Positions 16,732-26,504 of a stretch of DNA of 64,000 nucleotides are shown piece by piece. Every line of letters starts with the position of its first letter. Position 1 is the first letter of the stretch. This stretch comes from Polyangiaceae bacterium (GTDB taxonomy: Bacteria > Myxococcota_A > Polyangia > Polyangiales > Polyangiaceae). The stretch is from assembly GCA_020633235.1 (NCBI GenBank), contig JACKEA010000004.1:372001-436000 (forward strand), read 5' to 3'. Under the pieces are notes generated by a model. The model ran no database searches. It was not told the origin of the DNA and worked only from the letters and a program-made list of their open reading frames with translations. The translations under genes were made by a program, and so were the position numbers.

Positions 16732-18678
16732 ATGCGGAGCCTCGTCATCGGCCGGGGGCGCGCAGGCGCCCACATCCTCGCCTGGATGGTCATCGCGCTG
16801 GTGAACGCCGTGGTGATCCTGACCACCACCCGGCGGCCCCCGAGCTTCGGCGTTCGGCTGCTGCACGTGGGGTACGATTTTGGGCAGTGTTTGGCGATGG
16901 GCCTGCTCGCGGCGACCGCCGTGTGGCTCTTCACGCGCTACGTTCCGCGGCCCCGGCGCTTCGGCCTGGTGGCGATCGCCGTCGTGGCCTTCGCCCTCGG
17001 CCTTCACGTCCTTGCGGATGACATTTCCGTTGCAGCGGGGCGCTTTCCCGACGCCGTTCCGCGGCCCCTGGCGGAAGCCTCGCTGGTGGCGCTGATCACC
17101 GCGCCGGTGACCGTGGCCGCGTTCTTGGCCGGCGGCGCGCGGGCCTGGTGGTTTCGCCTCGCGTTGGCCGGTTTCGGCTTGGCCGTCGCCGTCGCCAACG
17201 ATCGCGTGCTCATCGGGGACTATCCCGGCGTTCACTTCTTTGGCGCGTGGACCTCGGCGCTGTTGCTCGCCGGAGGCATCGCCGCTCCCGATGCGACGCC
17301 CGCGCCGGGACGGGTGGCTCAAAGCCTCGTCGCCGTCGCCGCTGTCGTCGCTGCGGCGGCGGTGTTGGTGCCGCCGTCGAACGTGGTCGCCCTGGAGCTG
17401 TACAAGATCCCGGGCACCGTGCTGGCGCCGCTATTGGCGGAGCTTCGCAGCGACGAGGAGGCGAGCGGCGCCGGCGTGCGCTCGAACGACCAATGGTTCA
17501 AGTCGCGGCGCGACCAACCGCTGGTGCTTCCCAGCAAGCCCTCGGTGCTACCCAAGGACCCGGTGGTGCTGCTGCTCACGGTGGACTGCTTCCGCGCGGA
17601 TCTGTTGGAACGACCGGAGCTCGCCGCGCGGCTGCCCACGCTGAAGAAGCTGCGCGACGAATCCACGTTCTTCAGCCAGGCGCGCACCGTGGCTCCGTCC
17701 ACGCTGCAGGCGATGGCAGCGCTGTTCACCAGCCGCTACTTCTCGTCGTTGTACTGGACGCGGGACCCCAAGCTGCACAAGCGCTACTTCTACCCGCACC
17801 TGGACGACACGCCGCGCTTCTCCGAGCTCCTGGCTCGCGCGGGGGTGAAGACGGTGAACATCCAGGGCCTGCCGGGAATAGTGAACGCCACTGGTCTGGT
17901 GAAGGGGTTCGCGGAGGAGCGGGTGGTGCGCGGCCACGGGGATTTCGCCGGGGTGCGGGAAATGATGCCGCAGATCATCGCCCGCGTCCGCGCGCACGAC
18001 AAAGGCAAGTTGTTCCTGTTCGCTCACTTCGCCGACCCCCACGCGCCCTATGACCGTGGCGGGCGGAAGAGCACGCCCTTCGAGAGCTACTTCGCCGAGG
18101 TCGAGCTGGTCGACCAAGGCATGAAGCAGCTGCTAGCGGCCCTGGAAGACGCCGGCTTGAGCCAGCGCACGGTGATCGTGTTCGGCGCCGACCACGGCGA
18201 AGCATTTCTCGAGCACGGCACGCGCTACCACGCGACCACGTTGTACGACGAGCTCTTGCGCATCCCGCTCATCGTGCACGTCCCGGGGCAGCCGCCGCGG
18301 GTCGTGGACGCCCCCGCCAGCCTGGTGGACATCGGGCCCACGCTCCTGGACCTGTTCGGCAAACCGACCCCCGGCGTGTACATGGGGCAGAGCCTCTTGC
18401 CCTACGTCCGAGGCAAGGACACCATTCTCAGTCGTCCCGTCGCCTTCGAGTCCGCCCGTGGTCTCCGAGGCATGCTGTTTCGCGACAAGCTCAAGCTCAT
18501 CGTGGACATCAAGAAACACACCAAGCAGATCTACGACCTCCGCACGGACCCGAGAGAGCAGAACAACCGTTACGGCGAGCTCGGGGCGCTTTCCACCGAA
18601 CGGCTGCGGGTGATGAACCAGTTCTTCGAAGCCCACCGCTTCCGGAAGGACGGTTACGAAATCCCCTGGGGGCGCTGA
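16732..18678 (+). CDS. Membrane-anchored sulfatase/phosphotransferase-like hydrolase
   Basis: Five hydrophobic helices in the first 230 residues are followed by an alkaline-phosphatase-superfamily domain. It contains LLTVDCFRADLL (first metal site), VAPSTLQAMAALFTS at the nucleophile position, FAHFADPHAPYD and VFGADHGEAFLEHG (second metal site). The sulfatase C-x-P-S-R motif is absent. A Thr/Ser (PST) takes that place, as in LTA-synthase-type phosphotransferases and phosphatases, so sulfate-ester hydrolysis through formylglycine is unlikely. It ends 2 bp before the convergent aldo/keto reductase gene. Confidence 0.82.
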   Translation: MRSLVIGRGRAGAHILAWMVIALVNAVVILTTTRRPPSFGVRLLHVGYDFGQCLAMGLLAATAVWLFTRYVPRPRRFGLVAIAVVAFALGLHVLADDISVAAGRFPDAVPRPLAEASLVALITAPVTVAAFLAGGARAWWFRLALAGFGLAVAVANDRVLIGDYPGVHFFGAWTSALLLAGGIAAPDATPAPGRVAQSLVAVAAVVAAAAVLVPPSNVVALELYKIPGTVLAPLLAELRSDEEASGAGVRSNDQWFKSRRDQPLVLPSKPSVLPKDPVVLLLTVDCFRADLLERPELAARLPTLKKLRDESTFFSQARTVAPSTLQAMAALFTSRYFSSLYWTRDPKLHKRYFYPHLDDTPRFSELLARAGVKTVNIQGLPGIVNATGLVKGFAEERVVRGHGDFAGVREMMPQIIARVRAHDKGKLFLFAHFADPHAPYDRGGRKSTPFESYFAEVELVDQGMKQLLAALEDAGLSQRTVIVFGADHGEAFLEHGTRYHATTLYDELLRIPLIVHVPGQPPRVVDAPASLVDIGPTLLDLFGKPTPGVYMGQSLLPYVRGKDTILSRPVAFESARGLRGMLFRDKLKLIVDIKKHTKQIYDLRTDPREQNNRYGELGALSTERLRVMNQFFEAHRFRKDGYEIPWGR

Positions 18679-18680
18679 CC

Positions 18681-19730
18681 TCAGCGCCGCGTGGGTCGGC
18701 CGTCGAGGCGGCTCCGGAGCTCTCCCCGCACCAGATCCCGCACGCCGTCGGATCCCAGGAAGTCGTGCGGGAAGCCCAGCTCGATGGCGCTCACCGCGTC
18801 GAGCTTCGAGAGCTGCTCCTTGTCGAGCTTCACCTCGGCTCCGGCCAGGGAATCCTCGAGCTGGCTCAGCTTGCGGGCACCCACGATGGGCAAGTAGCGG
18901 TAGCCCTGCGCCGCCACCCAGGCGATGGCCACCTGCGCGCTGGTGACACCCAGCGCGTCCGCGACGCCATCCACGGTGCGGGCGATCTCCAGGGCCTTGT
19001 CGGAAGTGCGTCCCCGCGCCTCGTTGCCCTGCTTGCGCAGGGAGTCGTTCTCCACGCCCTTGCGCGTGTACTTGCCGGTGAGCACGCCCGCGCCGAGAGG
19101 TCCCCACGCCAAGATGGACAGGCCGAACTGGTCGGCCATGGGCAGCAAGTCTCGCTCCGGCGTGCGCTGCAGCAGGCTGTACTCGATCTGCAGGCCGACG
19201 AAGGGCGACCAGCCCTTGAGCTCGGCGAGCACGTTGGATGCGCTCACAACCCAGGCCGGCGTGTCGCTCACGCCCACGTACTGCACCTTGCCGGAACGCA
19301 CGACGTCGTCCAGGGCGCGCATGGTCTCGTCGAACGGCGTGTAGTCGTCCCAGGCGTGCACCCACAGAAGGTCGATGCTGTCGGTGCCGAGCCGCTTCAA
19401 GCTGGCTTCCACGGAACGCACCAAGTTCTTGCGATGATTGCCGGAAGCATTCGGATCCGTGTGGTCCATGCTCAGGGTGTACTTGGTGGCGACCACCATG
19501 CGGTCCCGCTTGCCTGCCAGCCAACGACCCACGATCTCCTCGGTTTCGCCGCCGTGATACTTGTTCGCGGTGTCCAGGAAGTTGCCGCCGGCGTCTGCGT
19601 AGGCACTGAGCACGCGATGGCTCTCTGCTTCGTCCGCGCCGAAGCCCCACTGGGTGCCGAAGCTCATGGTGCCCAGACAAATCTCCGAAACCCTCAGGCC
19701 CGAGGGCCCCAACAGTCGATAGCGCAGCAT
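18681..19730 (-). CDS. Aldo/keto reductase
   Basis: This 349-residue TIM-barrel NADPH-dependent oxidoreductase has the catalytic tetrad visible: Asp and Tyr in NFLDTANKYHGGETEE, Lys in VVATKYTLSM and His in LLWVHAWDDYTP. The N-terminal LGPSGLRVSEICLGTMSFG and the cofactor-binding IVGARKLSQLEDSL are standard for the family. Substrate specificity cannot be read from the sequence. It is monocistronic and convergent with the sulfatase-like gene. Confidence 0.93.
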   Translation of the reverse strand: MLRYRLLGPSGLRVSEICLGTMSFGTQWGFGADEAESHRVLSAYADAGGNFLDTANKYHGGETEEIVGRWLAGKRDRMVVATKYTLSMDHTDPNASGNHRKNLVRSVEASLKRLGTDSIDLLWVHAWDDYTPFDETMRALDDVVRSGKVQYVGVSDTPAWVVSASNVLAELKGWSPFVGLQIEYSLLQRTPERDLLPMADQFGLSILAWGPLGAGVLTGKYTRKGVENDSLRKQGNEARGRTSDKALEIARTVDGVADALGVTSAQVAIAWVAAQGYRYLPIVGARKLSQLEDSLAGAEVKLDKEQLSKLDAVSAIELGFPHDFLGSDGVRDLVRGELRSRLDGRPTRR

Positions 19731-19784
19731 CTCGATCTCCTTGGAAGAGACGTTTTGTGTGGATGTGACGTGAAGGCGTCAAGC

Positions 19785-19809
19785 GGTGTGGCCGCGGCGG
19801 ACCGACAAT
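19785..19809 (-). repeat. REP-like palindromic element, copy D
   Basis: On the minus strand it reads ATTGTCGGTCCGCCGCGG then CCACAC. It begins at the base right after the stop codon (TAG, 19812-19810) of the gene that follows and reads in that gene's direction. Confidence 0.78.
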
Positions 19810-21271
19810 CTAAACGTAAAGCTCGAACAGGGACGCCAGCACTGGGAGGACGATGCACAGACCCGCAAAGCCGAGTGCCACGAGGAGACTGGTGCTGGAG
19901 CGCTTCACGACGGGGACGGGGAGCTTGGCGGCTCGGGCGATGCCGTCGATCTCGCGCTCGAGCTCCTTCTTGCGCAGCGCGTCCGCACGATAGCGCCCCA
20001 GGGTGCGGAGCAGCAGCACCGGCAGCGCGAGACCGAGAAGCATGAGGTACGAGGTGGCCGCTGGCGCGATGCTCAGCTCGTACTGTCGAAGGTGGTACAT
20101 CTTGGACTCCAGCTCGTCGTCGCTCATCTGCTCGATCTGATTCTCGGGAGACGGGCAGAAGTACTGCGGACCATTGCTGGTGCACTCACCGCCGCTGCAC
20201 GACCAACGCGTGACGACGCGCAGCGGGCCATCGCACGTGCTGCACACGTTGGGGCACAAGGCGTAACCGTTCACGCCCAGCAGTGGATCCCGATCCAAGG
20301 TGCAACGCGGGATGGTTACCACCACCAACAGGATGGCCGCGGCGATGGGCCACCAGAAGAGGCCGGACGCGAGCGCGGCAGCGAAACCGCCGCTCACGTT
20401 TCCGAGCTCGGCGACGCGCACTCGCAGCAAGGGAGCGAGGCCGACGCGATCCCTTTGGATGGCACGAATGCGATCGCCGCGCTGCTTGGCGAGGGACTGA
20501 GACAGCTCGGCGTCTGCGAGGCGACGCTCGCCCAACGCCTCCAGAGAATGGGCGCGCAGGCGATCGCAAGCGGCTTCTTGCTCCGGGTGGATGGGCACGT
20601 CGCCCCGTTTCTGTCCCACCACCGAAAGCACCCCGCGGAAGTCCTGACGGGCGAGGCCGAGGCGTGCCTTCGCTTCGCGAAAGGCGCTGTCGAGCTCGAG
20701 CACCTCGGGCTCCGGATCGCACTCGGCCAGCCATCCTTCCGCGGAAGAGAGGTTGCCTTCCGCGATGGCCTCCATCGCCAGCCGGCAACGGAGCAAGTGG
20801 CGGTGTCCTTCGTCCGGCAACAGCTCCAGCGCGGTCTCCAAGGCTGCGCGCTCCGCCAGCGCCTCACCGGCGCGGTCGAGGGCATCGGCGAGCTGGAAAG
20901 CGAGCCAGCACAGGGTTCGCTGAGCTTCCGGATCCGAGCTGATGCCGGTGGACTTGAGCCGGTTCCATTCGCTGCGCAGCGCCGGGATGCCGCTCGCCGG
21001 CAGGTGGCTCATGCCCAACGGCGCACGGCTCAGGTCGTAGGCGTGGCCGGTGAGGGGAGAGTCGAGCTGCGCCTTCAGCCGCGCGCGGCGCGCCACTTCG
21101 TCCGCCATCGAGCCGCGTCGCTCGATCACGTGGCGCGCGCGAACGGTGATTTGCGACGTTGCATTGCAGAACTGGCAGCGCGCGCTGCCGCCCGCCTCTC
21201 CCCGTCACGGGGGCTCCGCACTGACCGCACTCCAGCGTGCGGATCTCCACGTCGAAGACTGTCCGTCTCAC
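19810..21271 (-). CDS. Zinc-ribbon membrane protein, interrupted by a frameshift
   Basis: The long open frame runs 19810-21129. It has a helical region, a hydrophobic segment near residue 265, a Cys-rich loop (CPNVCSTCDGPLRV, WSCSGGECTS) and two C-terminal helices. Its real N-terminus lies further upstream in two frames. GTG at 21271 gives TVFDVEIRTLECGQCGAPVTG, and after one extra base at about 21199 the frame continues ARCQFCNATSQITVRARHV into the long frame. Together these make a two-knuckle CxxC zinc ribbon. So either the gene is broken or the sequence has an error there. The function is unknown. Confidence 0.65.
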
Positions 21272-21279
21272 TCCGCGCA

Positions 21280-22317
21280 CTATAGCGCGGCGTCGTCCTT
21301 CAGCGCTTCGAAGCGAGTCACCAGATCCACGAGCAGCGTGCGATCCGAGATGCCGAGCTTGACGAGGGCGCGGCCGAGGTGGCGCCGGAAGGTGGACGTG
21401 GTCACGCCCAAGGCGTACGCCCCGAGCGCGTCCCCATGACCGGAGGCCGCCAGCGCCACGGCTTGGAGCTCGCGCCGCGTGAGCCGACGGTCCGACGCCA
21501 CGTCCGGCTGATTCTCGTAGGCCACCACGAAGCGACGCCCGTCGGAGTCGAACACGTCGGCCAGCGAATAGCGCCCGGCGAACAAGCCGCGCCACAGGTC
21601 GAGCGCCTTGTTCGCGTCGTTGCGCAGGGCGCTGCTGCGGGCCTGGTCGACGGCTCTTGCCGCCTCTCGCAGCACTTCCAGGTCGCTCAAGGCTTCTTCC
21701 GGAGCGGCATGCACGCAGCGCTGGGTCCGTGCATCGAAGACCGCGTGGGCGCGATCCAATAGCGACGTGCGCCGCAGGTCGCCGACAGCCGCACGCAAGC
21801 GCATGGCCGCCGACAGATGCACGGCGACGCGCTGCCACACCGCGCGGCTCACGTTGGGGACGGTGGTGTGCTCACTCCGTGCCGCCATCAAGCACAGCGC
21901 GCGACCGCGCAGATCGATACCCTGGACGTTGAAGGTGTCGTGCACGCCCAGGCCGTGCATGCGCACGGAATAGACCTCGTCCATCAGGCTCAAGGGAAAG
22001 CCCCAGCGGTGGAAGGCCTCCGTCGTCGTCTCGCTGATGGTGGTGCGATGAATGGTGCCGGCCAGCGCCGGGTGATCTTTGCCAATCTGCTCGATCTCGA
22101 GGAACGCCTGCTCCAGCAGTTCCTTGTTTCGGTAGCGCGTGGAGATCTTGCGCGCGTGAAAAGGCGCTGGCTCGGGCTCGTAGGCGACGGCGAGCACGCC
22201 GACCTCGGTGTCGCTCAACGGCGCCGCCGCCTGGGTCAGGCCGTCGAGCCACTCGTCCTCGCTCCCTTCCAGGCGATAGGCGGCTTCCAGTACGGATAGA
22301 GCAGGCTCGGCGCGCAT
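21280..22317 (-). CDS. LuxR-type helix-turn-helix transcriptional regulator
   Basis: The ATG at 22317 gives 345 residues. Most of the protein is an unassigned sensory region (about 1-270) with MHGLGVHDTFNVQGID. The C-terminal 65 residues form a GerE-like HTH: DRRLTRRELQAVALAASGHG, YALGVTTSTFRRHLGRAL and KLGISDRTLLV. The start overlaps the stop of a small HTH gene upstream by ATGA, so the two are translated together. There is no receiver domain, so it is likely a one-component regulator. Confidence 0.75.
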   Translation of the reverse strand: MRAEPALSVLEAAYRLEGSEDEWLDGLTQAAAPLSDTEVGVLAVAYEPEPAPFHARKISTRYRNKELLEQAFLEIEQIGKDHPALAGTIHRTTISETTTEAFHRWGFPLSLMDEVYSVRMHGLGVHDTFNVQGIDLRGRALCLMAARSEHTTVPNVSRAVWQRVAVHLSAAMRLRAAVGDLRRTSLLDRAHAVFDARTQRCVHAAPEEALSDLEVLREAARAVDQARSSALRNDANKALDLWRGLFAGRYSLADVFDSDGRRFVVAYENQPDVASDRRLTRRELQAVALAASGHGDALGAYALGVTTSTFRRHLGRALVKLGISDRTLLVDLVTRFEALKDDAAL

Positions 22318-22592
22318 CAGGGCTTCCCTCGGGCCAGCGCGACGGCGAGTTGCCGGCGATTCTTGGCGCCGAGCTTCTTGCACGCGGAGGCGACCTGATT
22401 CGCGACGGTGCGCTCGGACGTTCCGCGAGCCTCGGCGATCTGGCGATTGGTGTTGCCGCGGGCAACGGACAGCGCCACCTGCTGCTCCGCCGCCGTGAGC
22501 CCGGCGTGTTCAGCGAGGGGAAAGCTCACCACCCAGAGCTTGGTTCCGGGTTGGTCCAGCACACTGACGCGGGGTGCGCCCTCCCTGGCCAT
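22317..22592 (-). CDS. Small LuxR/GerE HTH protein
   Basis: The protein has 91 residues, almost entirely a GerE DNA-binding domain: AGLTAAEQQVALSVARGNTN, RQIAEARGTSERTVANQVAS and KKLGAKNRRQLAVAL. The first 28 residues (SVLDQPGTKLWVVSF) may be a vestige of a sensory domain. It is coupled by ATGA to the larger LuxR-type regulator downstream. The pair may act as a heteromeric switch, which is an inference from gene order only. Confidence 0.75.
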   Translation of the reverse strand: MAREGAPRVSVLDQPGTKLWVVSFPLAEHAGLTAAEQQVALSVARGNTNRQIAEARGTSERTVANQVASACKKLGAKNRRQLAVALARGKP

Positions 22593-22663
22593 CCTCGTCG
22601 CACCGTACGCCCGATGGGGTCACGAATGCCAGCGCCGGGGGTGCGGTCGTCTAAATGACTATG

Positions 22664-23509
22664 TCAGAACACGTAGCTCAGACTTGCTCGACCCAGCAGC
22701 CGCGGAGACGCTTCCGTCAGGCCCACCGCGGGGCCACCGACGAGGCGCAGGTTGTCTCGAAATGCCACGGCTATCGTGGCGCCCGCGAAGTGCCGCGCGC
22801 CGCCCTCGGCCTCCTCGTCCTCCCAGGCGTCTTCGAAGTCCTGTCCCACGTACTCCGCTCCCAGCCGCAGCGGGTCGACCACGCGGTACGAGGCGCCCAG
22901 GGCTCCGATGACGTCCACCGAGTCGCGCCCCGCTGCGAGCATCTTCTCGCCATGGAGCATGGAGCCGAGACGCAGCTTGCCGAGGTCCCAGGTCGCGGTC
23001 AGGTCGGCGAAGGGTCCGCTCTCGTTCGTGAAGTCGCGCACGTAGCCACCGATGGCGGAGAGCCGGAGGTCGCTGTCGGAGATCACGAAGCGCGCCCCGC
23101 CTCGGCCAGCCCATCGCGGGGCGTCGTCGCCTGCTCTGGGCGGCGCCACCAGCAGCGCTGCCTCCACGCCGATCCGCTCGTGCAGCGCGAGGCCCAAACC
23201 AAGGTCGTTCACCCACCCGCCACGGCGCACGTCCGCCGCCAGCGGGCGCGTTGCCGCGTCGGTGCTGGCATAGGCGGCCCCCATGCTTGCCACCGCGTGC
23301 ATCGGCGCCGGCAGCCCCGGATCGATCACATGCGCAAACGCCGGATCCACTCCCCGGGATTTCGTAGCCTCAGCCTGGGTTTCGATTTCTTTTGTTGGCT
23401 CGTCGCGGACCACGGCCCGCTGCGGACGTCGATCTACCGTCCATAGATCCTGCGCCGTCGCGTTGGCGGACAAGAGCAGCAGGGCGACGGCGACGCGCAG
23501 CTCAGTCAC
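22664..23509 (-). CDS. Probable outer-membrane beta-barrel protein
   Basis: A signal peptide (VAVALLLLSANATAQ) is followed by about 260 residues with alternating hydrophobic strands and the C-terminal aromatic residue (RASLSYVF) typical of outer-membrane barrels. The GTG start overlaps the stop of the upstream phosphoesterase gene by 8 bp, so the two are co-expressed. No specific family is recognised. Confidence 0.6.
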   Translation of the reverse strand: MTELRVAVALLLLSANATAQDLWTVDRRPQRAVVRDEPTKEIETQAEATKSRGVDPAFAHVIDPGLPAPMHAVASMGAAYASTDAATRPLAADVRRGGWVNDLGLGLALHERIGVEAALLVAPPRAGDDAPRWAGRGGARFVISDSDLRLSAIGGYVRDFTNESGPFADLTATWDLGKLRLGSMLHGEKMLAAGRDSVDVIGALGASYRVVDPLRLGAEYVGQDFEDAWEDEEAEGGARHFAGATIAVAFRDNLRLVGGPAVGLTEASPRLLGRASLSYVF

Positions 23510-26051
23510 GCTTCCTCCGCTGGCTCGGCTGTGGCCGGATGTCGGCCTTCACCTCCGGGTGCGCGGCGAGCCAGCGCTTCGCGTGGGCCCAGCCGCGGTC
23601 GTAGATGTCGCGCTCGCTGGCGTCGTCGTCATCGTCGTCTTCGACGGCCTTGGGCGTCCGGCCCTCTTCCAGCTCTTCTGCGAGGCGCGAGCCCGCGGGC
23701 GGCGCGCCCCGCTTCATCCACCACAGCAAGTCTCCCAGATCCGGCGCGCGGTCCGGCCCGTCGAAGTCCATCATCGCCGACCAGCGAGCACCGGTGGAGC
23801 TCTTCGTGTTGTAGGCGTCCGGCACGGTCCGCTCGAGGGCGGTGTACGGCGCCATGTTCGGCTTCATGGTGAACGCGTCGTACAGCGGCGTCGCCATCGC
23901 GTCGTAGCGGTTCATGGGGGGCAGGCCCAGCATCAGCTCGAAGCTGCGAAACAGCGAGGGATACGATGCCTGCACGTGGCTCACGTGGCCGCTCTTGGCC
24001 CAGGGGCTGGCGACGACCAGGATCGAGCGGTGGTAGTCGACGTGATCGGCGCCCGACTGCGGGTCGTCCTCCACGATGAAGATGGCCGTCTCTTTCCAGA
24101 ACTTGGAGTGGCTGATGGCCTCCACCACCAGCCCCGTGGCGTAGTCGTTGTCGCTGATCATGGACTCCGGAGTCGGCGCGCCGGCGTCGGAGCCCTGCGT
24201 GTGATCGTTGGGCAAGAGCAGGTACACGAACTGCGGGAAGTCTTCCTGGGTCACCAAGCGATCGATGACGTACTTGGCCTTCTCTTCGTCCTTCACGCTC
24301 AGGTTGAAGAACAGTCCGGGGAAGCTCAGGTCCGTGTGATCGAGCACGGAGACGCCGTCGTACTCGTCGAAGGTGCCGACCACTTCGCCGAAATTGAGGA
24401 AGCTGATGTCGTTCTTCATCATGTGGGTGAAGAAGGTCCCGAAGTCCGGCTGCCCGCGCTCGGTGGGGCTGTCCGCTCCGAAGTCCGCCAGCGCGTCGCG
24501 GTAGCCCTCGATCCAGGTGCGCTCCATGTAGTCGTTCACGAAGGACGACGTGAGCCACAGGTGGCCCTGCACGCTGCTCTCGCTGTCATCGTAGAAGTTG
24601 TCGTGATGGGCGAAGCGCCGCGCCAACGCGCTGATGTTCGGCGTGATGTCCTCGCCGTACAGCGTGAGGCTCGGGTCACCGTCGCCATTTTCCAGGCTGC
24701 CGAAGAGCGCGTCGTAGGTCTTGTTCTCGCGCACCAGGAGCACGATGTGCTTGATCGGCGTCTTGCCGCCCGTCGTCGTGGGGATTGGGAAGGTGCCGTC
24801 GCACTCGAAGGGGTACACCTCGCTCGGCCGCCGCACGTTGGCCTCCACCTTGGCCGTTGCCTCCGGGAGGTTCACGTCCGAGAGGCTCACCAAGGAGAGC
24901 GATCCCTTCATGGACTTCTTGCCGGACTGGCCCTTGGCCAACGGTCCCGTGCCCACGCCCTTGCCGTTGGTCACCACCAGGGTATCTCCCGAGATGGCCA
25001 CGGCCGTGGGGTACCAGCCGACGGGGATGGCGCCCTTGGGCTCCAGCGTGGCGGCGTCCAGCACGGACACGGCGTTGTCGGCCGCGCGAATCACGTACAG
25101 GTCGTCGCCCTTCAGCGCCAAGCTCGTCGGGCTGCTCGCGGGCAGCGGCGTGCCGTCGGCGGCGGCCAAGCTGGGCTCCCCCACGGCTTGGGTATCGACC
25201 ACCTCGTGGCTCGTGGTGTCCACCGTGATCACCGCGTCGGCATCCGACACCGAGACGAAGACCTCGGAGCCATCTGCCGCCTTGGCCAGACTCGATGGAT
25301 TGCCGCCTACCTCGAGCTTCTTCTTCACCTCGCCCGTGGTCGGATCCACCACCATCAAGAAGCGATCGCCAAAGCCGGTGACGTAGATCTCCTGCTTCTC
25401 GGGGACGTCCAGCAACGCGTAGGCTCGGGTCGGCAGCTTGAAGGTGTTGGTGATGGTCAGGGTGGCGACGTCTACCTGCACCAGGGCCTTGCCCAGGAAC
25501 AGGCCGACCCACAGCGTGCTCCCGTCCTGTGACAGCGCGAGGCCTGCCGGGTACTTGCCGACGTCGAGCTGCGCCGCGGGCGTGAGGGTGCCGTCCGAGC
25601 CGATGTCATACGCCTCGAGCAAGTGGGCGTACCCCTCGGACGAGAACAGCCGCTTGCCGTCCGGCGTGACGACCAGTCCGCTGAACACCTCCGGCCGCTC
25701 GAGGTCTTGCAGGATCTTGCCGTCCGAGAGCGACACGACTTGCAGGGCGCGCTTGTCGTAGCCGGTGTTCGCGACGTACGCGACCTTCAGGCTCGGGTGA
25801 ACGACGACGTTGGCCGGAAAGCCGCCCAGCACCGTCTCCGTTCCCGCGGGGCTCACAGCGCGCCCGCCGGGTAACAGCGTCACACCGTCGGAAGTGCCGA
25901 CCTTGCGCGCGGCCTCCGCCGGCGGAGCCGGCGCCACGCACGCCTTGCCGGCAGGAGCTCCATCCTCGCTGTCCCCGCACCCCGCCAGCCCCACCGCCAC
26001 CTGCCCGAGGGCGACCACCGCCGCCAGCCACGTCCATCGTCGTCGCCGCAT
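23502..26051 (-). CDS. Beta-propeller (YncE-like) and phosphoesterase fusion lipoprotein
   Basis: ATG at 26051 gives 849 residues with a lipoprotein signal (GQVAVGLAGCGDSE). Residues about 50-420 form a YVTN/YncE-type beta-propeller (VVHPSLKVAYVANTGYDKRA, VVTPDGKRLFSSEGY, VGWYPTAVAISGDTLVVTNG). Residues about 450-790 form an acid-phosphatase/phospholipase-C-like phosphoesterase domain: IKHIVLLVRENKTYDALFG, FAHHDNFYDDSESSVQGHLW, FIVEDDPQSGADHVDYHRS and SPWAKSGHVSH. It is probably a cell-surface phosphoesterase. The frame is open far upstream, but that part is the 17-bp repeat array and not coding. Confidence 0.9.
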   Translation of the reverse strand: MRRRRWTWLAAVVALGQVAVGLAGCGDSEDGAPAGKACVAPAPPAEAARKVGTSDGVTLLPGGRAVSPAGTETVLGGFPANVVVHPSLKVAYVANTGYDKRALQVVSLSDGKILQDLERPEVFSGLVVTPDGKRLFSSEGYAHLLEAYDIGSDGTLTPAAQLDVGKYPAGLALSQDGSTLWVGLFLGKALVQVDVATLTITNTFKLPTRAYALLDVPEKQEIYVTGFGDRFLMVVDPTTGEVKKKLEVGGNPSSLAKAADGSEVFVSVSDADAVITVDTTSHEVVDTQAVGEPSLAAADGTPLPASSPTSLALKGDDLYVIRAADNAVSVLDAATLEPKGAIPVGWYPTAVAISGDTLVVTNGKGVGTGPLAKGQSGKKSMKGSLSLVSLSDVNLPEATAKVEANVRRPSEVYPFECDGTFPIPTTTGGKTPIKHIVLLVRENKTYDALFGSLENGDGDPSLTLYGEDITPNISALARRFAHHDNFYDDSESSVQGHLWLTSSFVNDYMERTWIEGYRDALADFGADSPTERGQPDFGTFFTHMMKNDISFLNFGEVVGTFDEYDGVSVLDHTDLSFPGLFFNLSVKDEEKAKYVIDRLVTQEDFPQFVYLLLPNDHTQGSDAGAPTPESMISDNDYATGLVVEAISHSKFWKETAIFIVEDDPQSGADHVDYHRSILVVASPWAKSGHVSHVQASYPSLFRSFELMLGLPPMNRYDAMATPLYDAFTMKPNMAPYTALERTVPDAYNTKSSTGARWSAMMDFDGPDRAPDLGDLLWWMKRGAPPAGSRLAEELEEGRTPKAVEDDDDDDASERDIYDRGWAHAKRWLAAHPEVKADIRPQPSQRRKRD

Positions 26052-26093
26052 GCCGAGAGCGTACCGCCACCGTCTGTGACGATGACGTGACTT

Positions 26094-26433
26094 CCGCCCC
26101 GCCCTGACGCCCCGCACGTCGAGCCGCCCTGAGCGTCGAGCCGCCCCGCGCGTCGAGCCGCCCCGCCCTGACGCCCCGCACGTCGAGCCGCCCTGAGCGT
26201 GGAGCCGCCCTGAGCGTGGAGCCGCCCTGAGCGTGGAGCCGCCCTGAGCGTCGAGGCGCCCTGAGCGTGGAGCCGCCCTGAGCGTGGAGGCGCCCTGAGC
26301 GTGGAGCCGCCCTGAGCGTGGAGCCGCCCCGCCCTGACGCCCCGCACGTCGAGCCGCCCCGCGCGTCGAGCCGCCCCGCGCGTCGAGCCGCCCCGCGCGT
26401 CGAGCCGCCCCGCACGTCGAGCCGCCCCGCGCG
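26094..26433. repeat. Array of 17-bp tandem repeats
   Basis: About 18 units of TSGAGCCGCCCYGMGCG run head to tail between the divergent phosphoesterase and transposase genes. Three units carry an insert (CCCTGACGCCCCG-like) that lengthens them to 30 bp. Because 17 is not a multiple of 3 the frame rotates, so the long open frames here are artefacts of GC content. Apart from this array the 453-bp gap holds nothing I recognise as a gene. Confidence 0.9.
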
Positions 26434-26504
26434 TCACCCACGTTGCGCCGCCCCGTCGCACCTTGCATCCCCCCCGCCCAGGGACTATATATGCCGGAAT
26501 CAAG

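Noticed and set aside
16732..18678. Formylglycine-dependent sulfatase activated by the FGE-like protein at 9228
   Set aside because: The Cys of C-x-P-S-R is absent (PST instead), so no residue to be converted by an FGE is present.
26094..26433. Coding sequence rich in Arg-Pro-Ala (long open frames)
   Set aside because: The 17-bp period rotates the reading frame. Open frames on both strands are caused by high GC and absence of stop codons in the repeat.
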